DNA of 64,000 bases from an uncultured Verrucomicrobia subdivision 3 bacterium (GCA_903850425.1 CAINLR010000120.1:1-64000); one strand, 5' to 3'. Positions 17,128 through 25,629 are shown, counted from the stretch's first letter. The notes: a model not told the origin generated them from the letters alone. Program-made: numbers and translations.

Positions 17128-17415
17128 TTACTTCGTGCCGAGGATCGCGTCTTTCGCGGCCTTGGCGACGCGGAATTTCACGACGCGTTTGGCTTTGATC
17201 TGGATGGCTTCGCCAGTCTTGGGATTCCGGCCCATGCGGGCGGCGCGGTTTTTGAGGACGAGCTTGCCGATGCCCGGCAGCGTGAACGTGTCTTTCGCGT
17301 GCTTGTAGGCGAGCGCGGCGACGTGGTCGAGGATTTCGACCGCTTGTTTCTTGGAGAGTTGCGCCTTCTCAGCGACGAGCGCCGCGATCTGGGCTTTGGA
17401 GAGTGCTTTTGCCAT
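17128..17415 (-). CDS. HU-family DNA-binding protein
   Basis: This 95-residue nucleoid protein is of normal length for HU/IHF. It shows the dimerisation helices (SKAQIAALVAEKAQLSKKQA, EILDHVAALAY), the DFTLPGIGKL-type core (TFTLPGIGKLVLKNR), the DNA-binding arm ARMGRNPKTGEAI with the intercalating-proline region, and the C-terminal VVKFRVAKAAKDAI. HU bends and compacts DNA and helps replication and recombination. It stands alone, divergent from the serine/threonine kinase, and ends in a strong intrinsic terminator. HU versus IHF cannot be separated by eye; a lone homodimeric HU is likeliest. Confidence 0.95.
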   Translation of the reverse strand: MAKALSKAQIAALVAEKAQLSKKQAVEILDHVAALAYKHAKDTFTLPGIGKLVLKNRAARMGRNPKTGEAIQIKAKRVVKFRVAKAAKDAILGTK

Positions 17416-17597
17416 ATGGTTCGCTTAATTTTTGGTTGTTGTTGTTTTGTTGTTTGTCCGAAAAGTCATGTGACTTGGAATGAATTAAAATCCAATACGC
17501 ACGCGGCGCAAGCGAAAAAAGTAAAAATATCTTGGAATCTTCAATGTCCGCCGTGTGCCGAGCTTGACATCGCCGGACAATTTCCGACCATCTGCGC

Positions 17598-18611
17598 GTG
17601 GCGCTCTTCAGCATTCAAAGCGATTTTCGGTATGAGATCACCCGCAAAATATTTGAGGGTGGCATGGGCATCGTCTATGAGGCGGATCAGCACGGTGCGC
17701 ACGAATTCGTCAAGCGCGTGGCCATCAAAATCATCCGGCCCAGCTTCGCGAGCCAAAAGATGTTTATCGAAAACTTCGTCGGCGAGGCCAAGCTGGTGGC
17801 CGACTTGATCCACACGAACATCGTGCAGACCTACCATCTCGGCGAAACCAACGGCGTGGCGTTTATCGCGATGGAATTGATTCGGGGCGTGAACCTGGAG
17901 CAGTTCACGCAGCAACTCGCCGAGAAAAAACGGCCGCTGCCGCGCGAACTTGCCGTCTTCATCACCAGCCGCATCGCCCGCGGCCTCAGCTACGCGCACG
18001 CCAAGAAAGACAAGGACAACAAGCCGATGGGCATCGTCCATCGCGACGTGAGCTTTAAAAACATCATGATCGCCTTCGAGGGCGACGTGAAGCTGACCGA
18101 TTTCGGCATCGCCAAGGCCAAGGGTTTTCTGACCGATCAGGAAGGCGAAGTGGTCGCCGGCAAGCCAGATTACATGAGCCCGGAACAGGCCGATTTTCAA
18201 GTCACCGACAAGCGCTCCGATATTTTTTCCACCGGCGTGGTGCTCGCGCATCTCCTGCTGGGCCGGAACATTTTCAAAGGCGCCACCGCCGAGGAATCCC
18301 GCAGCCGCATCCTGAACCAGCCGGTGCCGGATTTTCGTTCGCTCGATCCGCGCATTGACGACAAGCTCAACGACCTCCTGCACCACTGCCTCACGCGCGA
18401 TCTCGCCCGCCGCTATGCCACCGCCGACCAGTTGATGTATGAACTCGAATATTACATCTACGGTGCCGGCTATGGTCCGACCAACGAGACGTTGGGTAAA
18501 TTTATCCGCGAACTATTTGGCCAGGAAACCCCCAAAGCGCTGCCTGACGATCCACAGTTCAAGACGCTCGTGATGGAAGAAACGGCGCGCTTCAAAGCCC
18601 AGCATATTTGA
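17598..18611 (+). CDS. Hanks-type serine/threonine protein kinase
   Basis: This is a 337-residue soluble kinase starting at GTG 17598. Visible motifs are the glycine loop FEGGMGIVYEA, the invariant Lys in KRVAIKIIRP, the catalytic loop HRDVSFKNIM (catalytic Asp and metal-binding Asn kept, while the usual Lys-Pro-Glu is changed to Val-Ser-Phe-Lys), the magnesium loop LTDFGIAKA, and the activation segment ending PDYMSPEQAD. There is no transmembrane or PASTA part, unlike PknB; the C-terminal 60 residues (YELEYYIYGAGYGPTNETLG) are kinase-linked and of unknown role. HRDVS-type loops are common in myxobacterial and verrucomicrobial kinases. The next gene starts 3 bp after the stop, so the amidase is probably co-transcribed. 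Substrates are unknown. Confidence 0.93.
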   Translation: MALFSIQSDFRYEITRKIFEGGMGIVYEADQHGAHEFVKRVAIKIIRPSFASQKMFIENFVGEAKLVADLIHTNIVQTYHLGETNGVAFIAMELIRGVNLEQFTQQLAEKKRPLPRELAVFITSRIARGLSYAHAKKDKDNKPMGIVHRDVSFKNIMIAFEGDVKLTDFGIAKAKGFLTDQEGEVVAGKPDYMSPEQADFQVTDKRSDIFSTGVVLAHLLLGRNIFKGATAEESRSRILNQPVPDFRSLDPRIDDKLNDLLHHCLTRDLARRYATADQLMYELEYYIYGAGYGPTNETLGKFIRELFGQETPKALPDDPQFKTLVMEETARFKAQHI

Positions 18612-18614
18612 CGC

Positions 18615-19514
18615 ATGAAACGCGCCGCCAAGACCGCCGTCAACCTCGGCCTCATCCAAACGGATGTTGCCGCCGACCCGCAGGTGAATCTAAAGAAAAC
18701 CCTCGCGCTCATCGAACGCGCCGCCAAGGCCGGCGCGCAAATCATCTGCACACAGGAATTGTTTCGCTCGCAATATTTCTGCCAGAGCGAAGACCACAAG
18801 AACTTTGAACTGGCAGAGAAAATTCCTGGTCCCAGCACCGACGCCTTTCAGAAGCTCGCTAAGAAGCACAAGGTCGTCATCATCGCCTCGCTCTTCGAGA
18901 AACGCGCTTCCGGCGTTTATCACAATACCGCCGCCATCATTGACGCCGACGGCTCGCTGCTCGGCATCTACCGCAAGATGCACATCCCGGACGATCCGTT
19001 GTTCTACGAGAAATTTTATTTCACGCCCGGCGACCTTGGCTTCAAGACGTGGCAGACGCGCTATGGTAAGATCGGCGTGCTGATCTGCTGGGACCAGTGG
19101 TATCCCGAAGCCGCGCGCCTCACCGCGATGCAGGGCGCGGAAATCCTCTTCTACCCCACCGCCATCGGCTGGCATCCGAGCGAGAAAGCGGAATACGGCG
19201 AACGCCAGCATAGCGCGTGGGAAACCATCCAGCGCAGCCACGCCGTCGCCAACGGCTGCTTCGTGGCTTCCGTCAACCGCATCGGCCACGAAGTCATCAA
19301 GGGCGTGGGCGGCGACGGACTGGAATTCTGGGGCCAAAGTTTTGTGGCTGGAACGTCCGGTGAAATTCTGGCGAAAGCCTCGAATGACAAAGAGGAAATC
19401 TTGATCGTCCCCGTGGACCTCGCCAAAGTGGACACCACGCGCACCCACTGGCCCTTCCTGCGCGACCGGCGGATTGATGCTTACGGAGATCTGACGAAAC
19501 GGTTGGTGGATTGA
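18615..19514 (+). CDS. aguB: N-carbamoylputrescine amidase (nitrilase superfamily)
   Basis: This 299-residue carbon-nitrogen hydrolase should convert N-carbamoylputrescine to putrescine, CO2 and ammonia, the last step of the agmatine route to putrescine. The catalytic triad is visible: Glu48 in IICTQELF, Lys121 in IYRKMHIPDD and Cys158 in GVLICWDQWYPE. The aguB-like features RKMHIPDDPLFYEKFYFTPG and SVNRIGHE separate it from beta-ureidopropionases and nitrilases. Length is normal. It follows the protein kinase by 3 bp. No agmatine deiminase is in the window, so the pathway partner must lie elsewhere. Confidence 0.92.
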   Translation: MKRAAKTAVNLGLIQTDVAADPQVNLKKTLALIERAAKAGAQIICTQELFRSQYFCQSEDHKNFELAEKIPGPSTDAFQKLAKKHKVVIIASLFEKRASGVYHNTAAIIDADGSLLGIYRKMHIPDDPLFYEKFYFTPGDLGFKTWQTRYGKIGVLICWDQWYPEAARLTAMQGAEILFYPTAIGWHPSEKAEYGERQHSAWETIQRSHAVANGCFVASVNRIGHEVIKGVGGDGLEFWGQSFVAGTSGEILAKASNDKEEILIVPVDLAKVDTTRTHWPFLRDRRIDAYGDLTKRLVD

Positions 19515-19516
19515 AC

Positions 19517-19987
19517 ATGAATGTCCGGCTAGCAATTTCCATCTGCTTGGGAATGTTGTTTGTGGTATTGAATGATGGATGTGAGAAACCCCCGACCGAT
19601 CAAATTGTTAGGTGGTCTACTTCAACCAATGCGATCTTTCAACCATCAGGCGGTTCTGGAAGGACTTTCAGGTTGTCTCCAAAGCAAGCCGCGACATTAA
19701 ATCGAATTGTTGAGAAATTTAACCATCGGGCACAGGTGCAGGTTGAAAAAGACATTCTTCCTGCTGCTTCAGGTTTTTTTATTTTGGGTGAGCAGCGCTT
19801 TGGCTGGGTGCCGGACCTTCTCTACTTTCACGATTCAAATGCAGGCCGGTTTTATCTGGTTAAAGATCCTGTTCTGGATCGAATGGGGGAACTATACATG
19901 GGTTCGCTGGGAGTTAAGCTACCTCTTCATGAGCCCTCGGAAGATCAATGGCATAAAATTCTTTCTGTATTTGACGACGCAAATTAA
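19517..19987 (+). CDS. Hypothetical secreted or lipoprotein-like protein
   Basis: The frame from ATG 19517, 2 bp after the amidase stop, encodes 156 residues: a hydrophobic N-terminus (MNVRLAISICLGMLFVVLND) followed by Gly-Cys, a poor match to a lipobox because Asp sits before the Gly-Cys. The rest (FRLSPKQAATLNRIVEKFNH, GFFILGEQRFGWVPDLLYFH, DRMGELYMGSLGVKLPLHEP) is globular and unrecognised. Base composition is visibly more A+T-rich than neighbours, suggesting recent acquisition. Function unknown. Confidence 0.6.
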   Translation: MNVRLAISICLGMLFVVLNDGCEKPPTDQIVRWSTSTNAIFQPSGGSGRTFRLSPKQAATLNRIVEKFNHRAQVQVEKDILPAASGFFILGEQRFGWVPDLLYFHDSNAGRFYLVKDPVLDRMGELYMGSLGVKLPLHEPSEDQWHKILSVFDDAN

Positions 19988-20085
19988 ACGAGTGATTCGC
20001 GGCCCAAACCAGTTCGAACCCTCGGCGCAAACGGGCTGATTCGAAATCACCTCATCCAGACCGCACCGCACCGCGCGGATGAACA

Positions 20086-20646
20086 TTACTTTTTCAACAA
20101 CTCGGTCACATCCACAACGGCATCGGGAAAGGCCAGCGGCGCAATGGTGTCGCCCGCGCGCACAATGGTTTTGCTGCCGTAGCCGGTGAAGTGCGGCTCG
20201 CGATAAACTTCAATCGTCAGTTCGTTGAGGTTTACAATCCACATCTCGGCCACACCCGCGCGTCCATAGGCGGGAAGCTTCTCGGCCTGATCCGCCGCCA
20301 GCGTGGAATCGGAAACTTCAATCAGCAGAAAAACATCCTCCGGCTGCGGATGGCGTTGGCGGTAAAAATCCGGCGCGGGTTTGAGCAGCATCACGTCTGG
20401 CTGCGGTTCGGAATGGTCATCAAGGCGCAGCGGATTTTGAACCCGCGTCCGCCAGCGGCCCTTGGATGCGGTCGTAAAGATTTCGTTTAAATAATCGGTG
20501 ACGCCGCCGTGAAAAGGTCCGATGGGTGACATATCAATGATTTCTCCATTGAGCAGTTCAACGCGCGCATCGGGACGCAGCACCCCCGTTTCCGCCATGC
20601 GGTAATACTCCTTCACGCTGAAGCGATGTTTCGTCTGAGCGAACAT
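20086..20646 (-). CDS. Uma2-family (DUF820) restriction-endonuclease-fold protein
   Basis: This 186-residue protein has the Uma2/DUF820 course: FSVKEYYRMAETGVLRPDAR, VELLNGEIIDMSPIGPFHGG, QPDVMLLKPAPDFY, DVFLLIEVSDSTLAADQAEK, and LPAYGRAGVAEMWIVN. The PD-(D/E)XK-like core (PDV...IEVSDS...K) is complete. Members are abundant, multi-copy proteins in cyanobacteria, Planctomycetes and Verrucomicrobia; the biological role is not settled and nuclease activity is inferred from fold. It stands alone on the minus strand. Confidence 0.92.
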   Translation of the reverse strand: MFAQTKHRFSVKEYYRMAETGVLRPDARVELLNGEIIDMSPIGPFHGGVTDYLNEIFTTASKGRWRTRVQNPLRLDDHSEPQPDVMLLKPAPDFYRQRHPQPEDVFLLIEVSDSTLAADQAEKLPAYGRAGVAEMWIVNLNELTIEVYREPHFTGYGSKTIVRAGDTIAPLAFPDAVVDVTELLKK

Positions 20647-20730
20647 GAAGCAACACTAGCCAATCATTCCAGCATTGGCAAACGGCTTTCCGGGAGGGAA
20701 TTTCCAAGGGGAGCATCTTGCCACTGTTCG

Positions 20731-20855
20731 TGGTAGGGACAGCGCGCTGCGCTGTCCCCGCTGGCGCTTTCGAGGCATTGGCCAGCGGAATTTCCAAACC
20801 GCCCGCCGCAGACCGGGAAGCGCGGGCGGGACTCCGCAGCGCGGCGTCCCTACCA
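20731..20855. repeat. Dispersed inverted-repeat element (GTAGGGAC type)
   Basis: The element is bounded by TGGTAGGGAC at 20731-20740 and its complement GTCCCTACCA at 20846-20855. Inside are shorter palindromes (GACAGCGCGCTGCGCTGTC at 20738-20756; CGCAGCGCGGCGTCCC). Such GTAGGGAC...GTCCCTAC units recur between genes in Verrucomicrobia genomes. It is non-coding and could form a long cruciform or RNA hairpin. Confidence 0.7.
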
Positions 20856-20918
20856 GCCAAGAATAGTGTCCAGATGCACCCATTGCCCAAAATGGCCCTC
20901 GCGGCGGGCTTCTGATTC

Positions 20919-20951
20919 GTAGCCGACGACGTGAGGAGGCTCATTCTATTT
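20919..20951 (+). repeat. Solo copy of the GTAGC...GTGAGGAGGCTC repeat arm
   Basis: The 24 bases from 20919 (beginning GTAGCCGACGACGTGAGGAG) match 21 of 24 positions of each strand-corrected right arm of the palindromic element lying in the dinB-dnaE junction (30479-30571). This shows that the junction element is a dispersed repeat of this genome. Confidence 0.65.
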
Positions 20952-21007
20952 CCAGCGCACGAAAATTGCAGTTGATAGCGCCAGCCATGACCGTAGCCTT
21001 TAGCCAC

Positions 21008-21874
21008 ATGAGCGAACCAGATCAAAAACTCGCCTGGATCACCGGCGCGCACGGCCTCATCGGCAATTATCTGCTCCAAGCCGCGCCGCGATTGGCTCCG
21101 GGCTGGCGCGTGCGGGCGCTGACCCGCGACCAATTTGACCTGCTCGATTTCGCCGCCGTGCGCCGCGAGTTTCAGCACGACCAACCGCCACTCGTCATCC
21201 ATTGCGCGGCGATCACTTCTGTGGCGCACGCGCAAAAAGAGCCCGCGCTGGCGCGGCGCGTGAACGTGGAAATCCCCCGGCTGCTGGCGGAACTCGCGAC
21301 GGAGACGCAGTTGATCTTTTTCTCGACCGACTTGGTTTTTGATGGCCGCCAAGGCAACTACGTCGAAACTGATGCGACGAATCCGCTGCACCTTTATGGC
21401 GAGACCAAACTTGCCGCCGAGAAAATCGTGCTCAAAAATCCAAAGCATCTCGTGGTGCGCACGTCCATCAACGGCGGCGTGTCGCGTGCCGGCAACCGCA
21501 GTTTTAATGAGCAATTGCGCTATTCGTTGCAGCACACGGGGCCGGGGATGACGCTGTTTACGGACGAGTTTCGGTGTCCCCTTCCGGCCAGCGAGACGGC
21601 GCGGGCAGTGTGGGAACTGGCGCAGAAAAATTGCACGGGACTTTTTCACATTGCCGGCGCGGAAATATTGTCGCGCTGGCAGATCGGCGAGTTGCTCCGC
21701 AAACGCTGGCCGGAGTTGCCGGCGAAAATCGCCCCCGGTTTGGCGAAGGAATTTCCCGGCCCGCCCCGCGCACTGGACACCTCGCTCGCCATTGCCAAAG
21801 TGCAAAAAGTTTTGTCCAAGCCGCTGCCGGGTCTGGGCGCGTGGCTGGCGGCCAATCCCAACGCGCCATTCTGA
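21008..21874 (+). CDS. dTDP-4-dehydrorhamnose reductase-like (RmlD) SDR protein
   Basis: From ATG 21008 this is a 288-residue extended short-chain dehydrogenase. The nucleotide-binding glycine motif is WITGAHGLIGNYL, followed by the active-site Ser region LIFFSTDLVFDG and the catalytic Tyr-x-x-x-Lys in LYGETKLAAEK. TSINGGVSRAGNRSF and the C-terminal helices match RmlD-type reductases, which make dTDP-L-rhamnose; distant relatives act on other nucleotide sugars or in S-adenosylmethionine synthetase regulation. No rmlA/B/C genes are near, so the exact substrate is uncertain. Upstream ATG 20987 is also in frame, but MSEPDQKLAWITGAHG is the natural start. Confidence 0.8.
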   Translation: MSEPDQKLAWITGAHGLIGNYLLQAAPRLAPGWRVRALTRDQFDLLDFAAVRREFQHDQPPLVIHCAAITSVAHAQKEPALARRVNVEIPRLLAELATETQLIFFSTDLVFDGRQGNYVETDATNPLHLYGETKLAAEKIVLKNPKHLVVRTSINGGVSRAGNRSFNEQLRYSLQHTGPGMTLFTDEFRCPLPASETARAVWELAQKNCTGLFHIAGAEILSRWQIGELLRKRWPELPAKIAPGLAKEFPGPPRALDTSLAIAKVQKVLSKPLPGLGAWLAANPNAPF

Positions 21875-21878
21875 AAAC

Positions 21879-22061
21879 TCACTTCGTCTGCAACGCCAAA
21901 ACCGTGATGGCATAAGGCGGGAAAGTGCGTGTGAAATTCGCGCCCAAGCCGGTGATGTTTTCCGCGACGGGCACAATCTTCTTCGGCTCTTGAATGGAAT
22001 TGGTGTCGTCCGCGCTGCTGGCCTGCAACACGGTGGCTTGACCGCTGGCTGCCCGCGAGAA
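21879..22061 (-). pseudogene. C-terminal remnant of a GH51 alpha-L-arabinofuranosidase
   Basis: Directly after, and in the same frame as, the stop codon of the GH3 gene (22062-22064), 60 sense codons run to a TGA at 21879-21881. They read SGQATVLQASSADDTNSI, then QEPKKIVPVAENITGLGANF and TRTFPPYAITVLALQTK. This is the C-terminal beta-domain end of GH51 alpha-L-arabinofuranosidases (ATVL...DDENS...EP.KV.PV...ITG.G..F..TFP.YS.TVL.L). It has no start codon or catalytic domain, so it is the tail of a gene deleted when the GH3 gene came to lie here, or vice versa. Confidence 0.7.
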
Positions 22062-24224
22062 TTAGCGCAGGACTTCCACTTGCTGCTGCAGCCGGATGTC
22101 CGCCGAGGAAGCGCCGATCCTCACGTCGTATGCGCCCGGTTCGACGAGGAAGCCATGGGTTTTCTCATCCCAAAACGCGAGCTTCGCGGCGGGCAACGTG
22201 AGCGTGACGGTTTTGGTTTCGCCGGGTTGGAGGCTGATTCGCTGGAAGCCGCGCAGTTCATTCGTCGGACGCTTCACACTGTTCTTTACCTGGTGAACGT
22301 AGAGTTGAACCACTTCGTCTCCTGCCCGCTTGCCCGAATTCGTGACCTCGACGCTGACGTTCACCTGGCTGTCCGCGTTGATTTTGTGGGCTGATAATTT
22401 CAGGTTCCGATATTTGAAAGTAGTATAGCTCAAACCGTGGCCAAAGGGAAACAGCGGCGGCCCGTTTACATACATGTAAGTGAAACCTCTGGTGATGTCG
22501 TATTCATCTACTGGCGGGACTTGCGACGCGGACGCATAGACGGTGTGCGGCAGCCGACCGGCCGGATTCACGTCACCGAAAAGCACTTTCGCGATGGCAT
22601 GTCCGCCTTCCTCACCCGACCACCACGCTTGCAACAGTGCGGGAACTTTTTCTTTCAGCCACGGAACGGTCAACGGGCCGGCGCTCATCTCGACGACGAT
22701 CGTGCGTGGATTCACAGCGAAAACGGCTTCGACCAACGCTTCCTGATTACCGGTCAATCCAAGCGTTTTACGATCCCGCCCTTCTTGCTCAACGCGCTGG
22801 TCGGTGCCGACAAAAACCAAAGCCACCTCGGCGTGGCGCGCAAGTTCGACGGCTTTCTGCAATGCCGTCACCGGGTCGAAAGATGTGTCACCCGCATCGC
22901 TCAGCCGGCCGCCAACGGCGTAACCCACTTCCGTGTCCGCGCCCAACTGATCCTTGAGGCCTTGCAACGGCGTGACCGTGTTCGTGGCCTTGCCGTTGTA
23001 ATTATTCAACACCACGCGGTCGGCCAGCGGCCCGATGACCGCGAGGCGCTTGATTTTAGTTGGATCGAGCGGCAGCAAGTTGCCTCGATTTTGGAGGAGC
23101 ACGATGGATTGCTGGGCGGCCTTCAATGCCACTGCGCGATGCGCCGCGCTGTTGATGACGGCGGGCGAAATCTGGCTGTAAGGCACGGAGTCGAACGGAT
23201 CGAATTCGCCGAGCCGCATCCGCACGCGCAGCACGCGGGTCAACGCATCGTTCAACCGCGCTTCGGTCAGCTTGCCGTCGCGCACGGCGGCGGGAATATT
23301 GTCCATGAATTCCTTGTCCGAAAAATCGCAGCCCGCCATCAGGCTTTGCGTGACCGCATCCTCATAAGTCATCTGCTTGTGCGCGTGACCTTCCACCATC
23401 GTGCGCACGCCGCCGAGATCGGAGACGACAAAGCCTTCGTGCTGCCACTCGCCTTTCAGCAAATCCGTGAGCAGCCAGTGATTGATGTTGTTGGGCGTGC
23501 CGTTGATCGCATTATAGCTGGCCATGAGGGAACAGGCTTTGCCTTCCACCACGGCATCGTGAAAATGCGGTAGCCAATACTCGTGCAACATTCGCTCGGA
23601 AACGATGGCGTTTAATTTCTGCCGGTCCGTCTCCACATTGTTGACCGCATAATGTTTCAGCGTCGCCGCGAGCTTGAGGTAATGCGGATCATCGCCCTGC
23701 AAACCCTGCACATAGCTCACGGCCATGCGTCCAGTGAGAAAGGGATCTTCGCCCCACGCCTCGTGATTGCGGCCCCAATAGGGATTGCGTTCGATGTTGA
23801 TGACCGGCGCGCGGTAAATCAGTCCCTTGTGCTGGCCCGGCGCATTCGTATCCCGATGCCAGCCATTGTAAATGGCGCGCGCTTCGTCCGAAAGCACCGT
23901 GGCCACTTCATGCACCAGATTCGTATTCCAAGTGGCCGCCAGCGCAACGCACACCGGGAACAGCGTCGTCGGCTGGTCCCACTGCACGCCATCGAGACAT
24001 TGATTCCATTGGTCGGAACGGATGTTGAACCGCTCGACGGTCGGCCCGCGATGATTCAGCAGCGTGGCCTTTTCTTCGAGCGTGAGGCGCGCGATCAGAT
24101 CGGCCACGCGCGGCTCCACGGGTTGGTGGGCATCCAAATAAAGAGCCGGCGCGTTGGCATCCGCCGCAATGAGATTGCTGAAAAGAAAAATGACGCAGCC
24201 GGTCAGGGCAAAAAATATTCTCAT
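22062..24224 (-). CDS. Secreted GH3 beta-glucosidase-like glycoside hydrolase
   Basis: From ATG 24224 this encodes 720 residues with a signal peptide (MRIFFALTGCVIFLFSNLIAAD). GH3 N-terminal TIM-barrel motifs are VADLIARLTLEEKATLLNHR, the nucleophile region HEGFVVSDLGGVRTM (Asp in VSD), and YVQGLQG. The GH3 C-terminal alpha/beta sandwich (AQQSIVLLQNRGNLLPLDP, KIKRLAVIGPLADR, GGRLSDAGDTSFD, WWSGEEGGHAIAKVLFGDVN) and a fibronectin-III-like end (AGDEVVQLYVHQVKNSVKRP) follow. The architecture is that of multi-specific beta-glucosidase/beta-xylosidase/alpha-arabinosidase GH3 enzymes; substrate is not readable. A GH51 arabinofuranosidase tail directly behind it hints at an arabinose-containing polysaccharide locus. 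Confidence 0.94.
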   Translation of the reverse strand: MRIFFALTGCVIFLFSNLIAADANAPALYLDAHQPVEPRVADLIARLTLEEKATLLNHRGPTVERFNIRSDQWNQCLDGVQWDQPTTLFPVCVALAATWNTNLVHEVATVLSDEARAIYNGWHRDTNAPGQHKGLIYRAPVINIERNPYWGRNHEAWGEDPFLTGRMAVSYVQGLQGDDPHYLKLAATLKHYAVNNVETDRQKLNAIVSERMLHEYWLPHFHDAVVEGKACSLMASYNAINGTPNNINHWLLTDLLKGEWQHEGFVVSDLGGVRTMVEGHAHKQMTYEDAVTQSLMAGCDFSDKEFMDNIPAAVRDGKLTEARLNDALTRVLRVRMRLGEFDPFDSVPYSQISPAVINSAAHRAVALKAAQQSIVLLQNRGNLLPLDPTKIKRLAVIGPLADRVVLNNYNGKATNTVTPLQGLKDQLGADTEVGYAVGGRLSDAGDTSFDPVTALQKAVELARHAEVALVFVGTDQRVEQEGRDRKTLGLTGNQEALVEAVFAVNPRTIVVEMSAGPLTVPWLKEKVPALLQAWWSGEEGGHAIAKVLFGDVNPAGRLPHTVYASASQVPPVDEYDITRGFTYMYVNGPPLFPFGHGLSYTTFKYRNLKLSAHKINADSQVNVSVEVTNSGKRAGDEVVQLYVHQVKNSVKRPTNELRGFQRISLQPGETKTVTLTLPAAKLAFWDEKTHGFLVEPGAYDVRIGASSADIRLQQQVEVLR

Positions 24225-24353
24225 GGGAAATTCCGGGGAAAATAGTTGGAAAGGCGGCAATAAGCAACCCTGCCATCTAACCATTCGGGGCGGCAAATTC
24301 GCGCGGGAGCCATTCAGAAACCAAACGAACGCGCGGGCAGATCCCGCGCGGTT

Positions 24354-24932
24354 TCAATGAGCGCGCCAGAATGAAACGGCTCCCGCTTTCACCTTCACCG
24401 GACGGCGCGCCGCCTGCCCGGCCAGAAAATGGCGAACGAACACCAGACTGACCCAGGCCATGCCCAGCAAGAAAATGGTCGTGCCCGCGTCCGGAACCAC
24501 CGGGGTATTATAAGTGACTTGGGCGATAATGCGATTGTTGTCCGGGCCAAGCCCGGAAATCAAACTCAGAAAACCACCGCTCCCGATATAGAGATCCCAA
24601 AGCTGGCCGGCACTTCCCGACACCGGCATGCCGTTGGCATCCACGGAGAAACCTAGGCCCGAGGTTCCCGGGGTATAGCCAGCGAAAGCCAGCCCATCCA
24701 TGTTGATCTGAAAGAACACGGAGGGATCAGAGTAGCTCGTGTGATTTCCATTTAGCAGGTCAGAGTCATAGCCGTAACTGCCGGTCACCAGTGTGCCCAG
24801 GGGATAGGAAACCACCCAACCGTTCGTTCCCGTCACCGTCCCGCTGAAAGTCCCGTGCATGGGAATCGCTGCGACCGGTGAAATGGCTGCCATTAAAAGT
24901 GCCGCTGCCAATGAAGTCAGGTATTTGTTCAT
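24354..24932 (-). CDS. Secreted protein with VPDSG/PEP-CTERM-type sorting tail
   Basis: This 192-residue protein begins with a signal peptide (MNKYLTSLAAALLMAAISPV). The body (MHGTFSGTVTGTNGW, YDSDLLNGNHTSYSDPS) is unrecognised. Near the C-terminus VVPDAGTT is followed by a hydrophobic helix (IFLLGMAWVSLVFV) and a basic RHF, the layout of the VPDSG variant of the exosortase sorting signal, with Ala in place of Ser. Exosortases cut such tails and anchor the protein in the envelope. Unusually, about 24 further residues (QAARRPVKVKAGAVSFWRAH) follow the basic cluster; normally the protein ends within a few residues. No exosortase gene is in the window. Confidence 0.8.
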   Translation of the reverse strand: MNKYLTSLAAALLMAAISPVAAIPMHGTFSGTVTGTNGWVVSYPLGTLVTGSYGYDSDLLNGNHTSYSDPSVFFQINMDGLAFAGYTPGTSGLGFSVDANGMPVSGSAGQLWDLYIGSGGFLSLISGLGPDNNRIIAQVTYNTPVVPDAGTTIFLLGMAWVSLVFVRHFLAGQAARRPVKVKAGAVSFWRAH

Positions 24933-25375
24933 TTGTTTCCGCTTGCCTGGCTGAGTCGTTAGTGATGGCTGATATCACCAAAGCCACTGGCGGCTTAAAG
25001 TGTCAGGCAAGGCGGAGGGTTACAAGCCAAATGCGACCAGGGAGATGCAGTTACAATTGCTTCTGATCATTATTATTTACCCAGTTATCTTTACCCTACC
25101 CACCCTTCCCGCTGCGCCAAGATCCACCTCCCGGCTACTCCCCTGGCCGTGTTCGGATGCGTGACCCGTAATTGAACGTAGAACACGTCACGACGCAGCC
25201 ATAGCCCACGGATGGCGTTTCGCCGCTTGTCTTTTACCTTTGTAAATTTTACTGTCTCTAGGCTAGTAGCGGTCGCTGAAATTTGACAATGTTGATTTCA
25301 ATCGAATGCAGTCGAAACAGTAGAATGATCTCAATATTTGATTTTTCTACGTCTGCAAGCAGGCGATAATTAGTT
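24933..25375. other. Intergenic region, 443 bp
   Basis: No gene or repeat was recognised between the VPDSG-type gene and tRNA-Arg. It is less GC-rich towards the tRNA. A TTGACA at 25283-25288 could be a -35 box for the tRNA, but the expected -10 sequence is weak. Confidence 0.4.
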
Positions 25376-25452
25376 GCATCCGTAGCTCAATTGGATAGAG
25401 CGTTTGACTTCGGATCAAAATGTTGGGGGTTCAAGTCCCTCCGGATGCACCA
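25376..25452 (+). tRNA. tRNA-Arg (anticodon TCG)
   Basis: A complete 77-nt cloverleaf including encoded CCA. The acceptor stem GCATCCG pairs with CGGATGC. The D arm is GCTC...GAGC, and the anticodon stem TTTGA/TCAAA encloses the loop CTTCGGA, whose middle bases TCG read CGA/CGN arginine codons. A five-base variable loop and a T arm GGGGG-TTCAAGT-CCCTC follow. No partial tRNA duplicate or integrase was found beside it, so it does not look like an occupied attachment site. Confidence 0.95.
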
Positions 25453-25629
25453 ATAAAATCAAGGGCGAGATTGCATGCGTCCCCCAAGCTGGCGTATTTA
25501 CCGGCCAGCTAATTCGCGGCAACGCCAATGAGGGCTACCCCGACCGCCACCTGCAACCACGCCAAAGGCGGACCCTGGATGTGGAAAAGGCAAAATGCAA
25601 ACCACGCTAATAAATTTGGAAACCTGTCC

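Larger units (their letters stand above)
20647..21007. other. Intergenic region, 361 bp, filled by palindromic repeats
   Basis: No gene is supported between the divergent Uma2 and RmlD-like genes. Most of it is repeat material at 20731-20855 and 20919-20951, annotated separately. Confidence 0.6.

Noticed and set aside
20086-20646. Uma2 gene as part of a restriction or defence system
   Set aside because: No methylase, helicase or toxin partner is adjacent; Uma2 proteins are usually solitary.
25509-25620. Minus-strand hydrophobic peptide (LLAWFAFCLFHIQGPPLAWL) after the dipeptidase gene
   Set aside because: No start codon with a ribosome-binding site in the non-overlapping part and no recognisable family; possibly a relic but unsupported.
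25376-25629. tRNA-Arg as integration site of a genomic island
   Set aside because: No integrase, no repeated tRNA 3' end and no mobile genes nearby in the window.
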